Assembly: GCA_028705905.1 (NCBI GenBank)
Contig: JAQWCP010000020.1
Location: forward strand, 1-12,977
Length of the DNA: 12,977 nt
Reading direction: 5' to 3'
Source: Oscillospiraceae bacterium
Lineage (GTDB): Bacteria; Bacillota; Clostridia; Oscillospirales; Oscillospiraceae
Position numbers and translations under genes: made by a program. Below the pieces are notes generated by a model. That model had not been told where the DNA came from and ran no database searches. It saw only the letters and a list, made by a program, of their open reading frames with translations. Below, one piece after another: positions 11,950 to 12,977 of the stretch (positions are counted from its first letter, which is position 1; every line of letters starts with the position of its first letter).

Positions 11950-12977
11950 TTATTTAGCGGAGGTAAAACGGTTCTTTTTCCAAATAACTCCACAAAGCGC
12001 GCCACCGGCTGACACGAGCAGGAACAGCCAGAACAACGGGTTGCGCTGATCGCCTGTCGGGACGGTGTTAGAAGAGCCGGACGAACCGGAAGAACCGGAA
12101 GAACCGCCCGAGCCGGAAGAGCCGCCCGATGTGCCGCCGTCACCCGTGCTGCCTGAGCCATCCGCAGGGGCGGCGTCAATGGTTAACACCGCATTGGGCT
12201 GTGTGCTGATGCGGTAATTGTCGTTTGTGAAAACAACCTTATCCACGTTGTTCCACTCAATGCTGTACGTGCCGGGGGTCGTGCCCTCGGTCACTAGCGT
12301 ACCGTCTTTTTTCTGTACCGCAAAGGTGGGCGTTCCGTTGACGGTAAGGGTATCGCCCTCCACCAAGCCAATGTATTCCAGCGTGAATTGCGGGAATTTA
12401 GCAGCGGCGCGCATGGAAGCGTCCATCGGCTTCACCGTTACATCTTTTTGCTCGATGGTGAAGCGCTTTTCAATTTTGCCGGTGTAATTGCCGGTTGCCG
12501 TCGCCGTAAAGGTTACGCTGCCTTCTCCGGCGTTGAGATTGTCGCCATAAGAAACGTCAAAGTCAGAAGCTTTCAGAAGCGAATCCGGCGTTGTCTCGGA
12601 ATTCCCTTGGACACCGCTTGCGGCATCCTCTTTTCCGAGATCCTCCGCGGTATAGGTCGGCTGAATCTGCCCGCCGTTGTAGGTGTACGTCCCGGTAACG
12701 GTAAACATGCCGTCCGTCAGATTTTTCTGGTGGATGGTAAAGGTCTTGGTTGCCGAGCCCGCGTAGTTGCCGCTCTCTGTTGCGGTAATAATAACCTGCG
12801 CTTCGCCCGCGTGGCGGTTTTCGCCGTAGGAAACTGTATAATCACTTTCCAGCAGCAGATCGCCGTCCTTTACGGAAGCCGCAGGGGCGATTTGTTTGCC
12901 GGTATACGTACAGTCGTCTATGGCACCGATCATATCCGCAGAAAGTGCCTTGCCTTGAATGACAAAGGTTTTCGTGG
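11950..12977 (-). CDS. Cell-surface protein with Ig-like repeats and sortase-type tail (3' part)
   Basis: The 5' end is beyond the right edge; the frame is open through 12977. The visible ~342 residues hold the end of one and then two further Ig-like repeats of about 75-100 residues, each with CTYTGKQIAP or YTYNGGQIQP, DYTVSYGENRHAGEAQV or DFDVSYGDNLNAGEGSV, and SGNYAGSATKTFTI or TGNYTGKIEKRFTI. A beta-rich segment (MDASMRAAAKFPQFTLEYIGL... YRISTQPNAVLTI) follows, then a Gly/Ser linker encoded at about 12070-12180. The tail reads NTVPTGDQ, hydrophobic helix FWLFLLVSAGGALCGVIW, and basic KKNRF. This is the layout of a sortase-anchored wall protein. The motif VPTGD lacks the residue between P and T of LPXTG, so it may be a variant sorting signal or a membrane anchor only. 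Likely host chromosome; GC content is higher than in the preceding 2 kb. Confidence 0.85.
   Translation of the reverse strand, partial: TKTFVIQGKALSADMIGAIDDCTYTGKQIAPAASVKDGDLLLESDYTVSYGENRHAGEAQVIITATESGNYAGSATKTFTIHQKNLTDGMFTVTGTYTYNGGQIQPTYTAEDLGKEDAASGVQGNSETTPDSLLKASDFDVSYGDNLNAGEGSVTFTATATGNYTGKIEKRFTIEQKDVTVKPMDASMRAAAKFPQFTLEYIGLVEGDTLTVNGTPTFAVQKKDGTLVTEGTTPGTYSIEWNNVDKVVFTNDNYRISTQPNAVLTIDAAPADGSGSTGDGGTSGGSSGSGGSSGSSGSSGSSNTVPTGDQRNPLFWLFLLVSAGGALCGVIWKKNRFTSAK

Noticed and set aside
1..12977. tRNA, rRNA or CRISPR array
   Set aside because: No cloverleaf-like sequence or regularly spaced identical repeats were seen; the 15-bp repeats at 7883 are contiguous and coding.

Overview
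The window looks like chromosomal DNA of a gut-type Clostridia (Bacillota) that carries most of the conjugation and maintenance module of an integrative and conjugative element (ICE). The element belongs to the Tn1549 / Clostridioides difficile CTn4-like family. The evidence is protein content and order: a VirB4 ATPase, a PrgI-family protein, a VirB6/TrbL-like channel protein, a Maff2 protein, a VirD4 coupling protein, a PcfB/DUF3801 protein, a Bro/KilAC regulator, a DUF6017-type replication protein and ParB, all on the minus strand with GGAGG ribosome binding sites. No relaxase, integrase or cargo gene of this element is in view; they should lie beyond the left edge.

Layout in transcription order of the ICE, right to left. 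Around 9660-9820 are two minus-strand promoter candidates sharing a repeated TATAWTWACGACAAA core. A leader follows, with a possible 13-codon peptide overlapping an intrinsic terminator, so it may be an attenuator. Then come parB (8590-9540, holding a perfect 25-bp palindrome), an 86-aa unknown protein, the replication-type gene (7375-8241, holding five 15-bp tandem repeats), a Bro-N/KilAC regulator, PcfB, VirD4, a 61-aa unknown, Maff2, VirB6, PrgI and VirB4. Three genes in this series (86-aa ORF, rep-like gene, 61-aa ORF) end inside strong intrinsic terminators. In several places there is almost no room for a new promoter before the next gene, which suggests read-through or antitermination control.

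At the left edge the virB4 frame is cut just after its Walker B motif (YYIDEMH). What follows (1-327) is non-coding, rich in inverted repeats and in the same orientation, best read as the 5' part of a group II intron. If it splices, the full ATPase can still be made.

Right of about 9801 the character changes. There is a 57-residue C-terminal remnant of a tyrosine integrase, then an AT-rich stretch with a ribbon-helix-helix regulator, a PH-like/SHOCT protein and a 5'-truncated MmcQ/YjbR protein. Last comes the 3' part of a GC-richer cell-surface protein with repeated Ig-like domains, a Gly/Ser linker and a sortase-type tail. This flank is not part of the conjugation module. The junction near 9801 is the likely ICE end or the scar of an older element.

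How it fits together: ParB, the rep-like protein and their embedded DNA repeats would maintain and perhaps replicate the excised element. PcfB and VirD4 would deliver the relaxase-DNA complex. VirB4, VirB6, PrgI and Maff2 would form the membrane channel and its motor.
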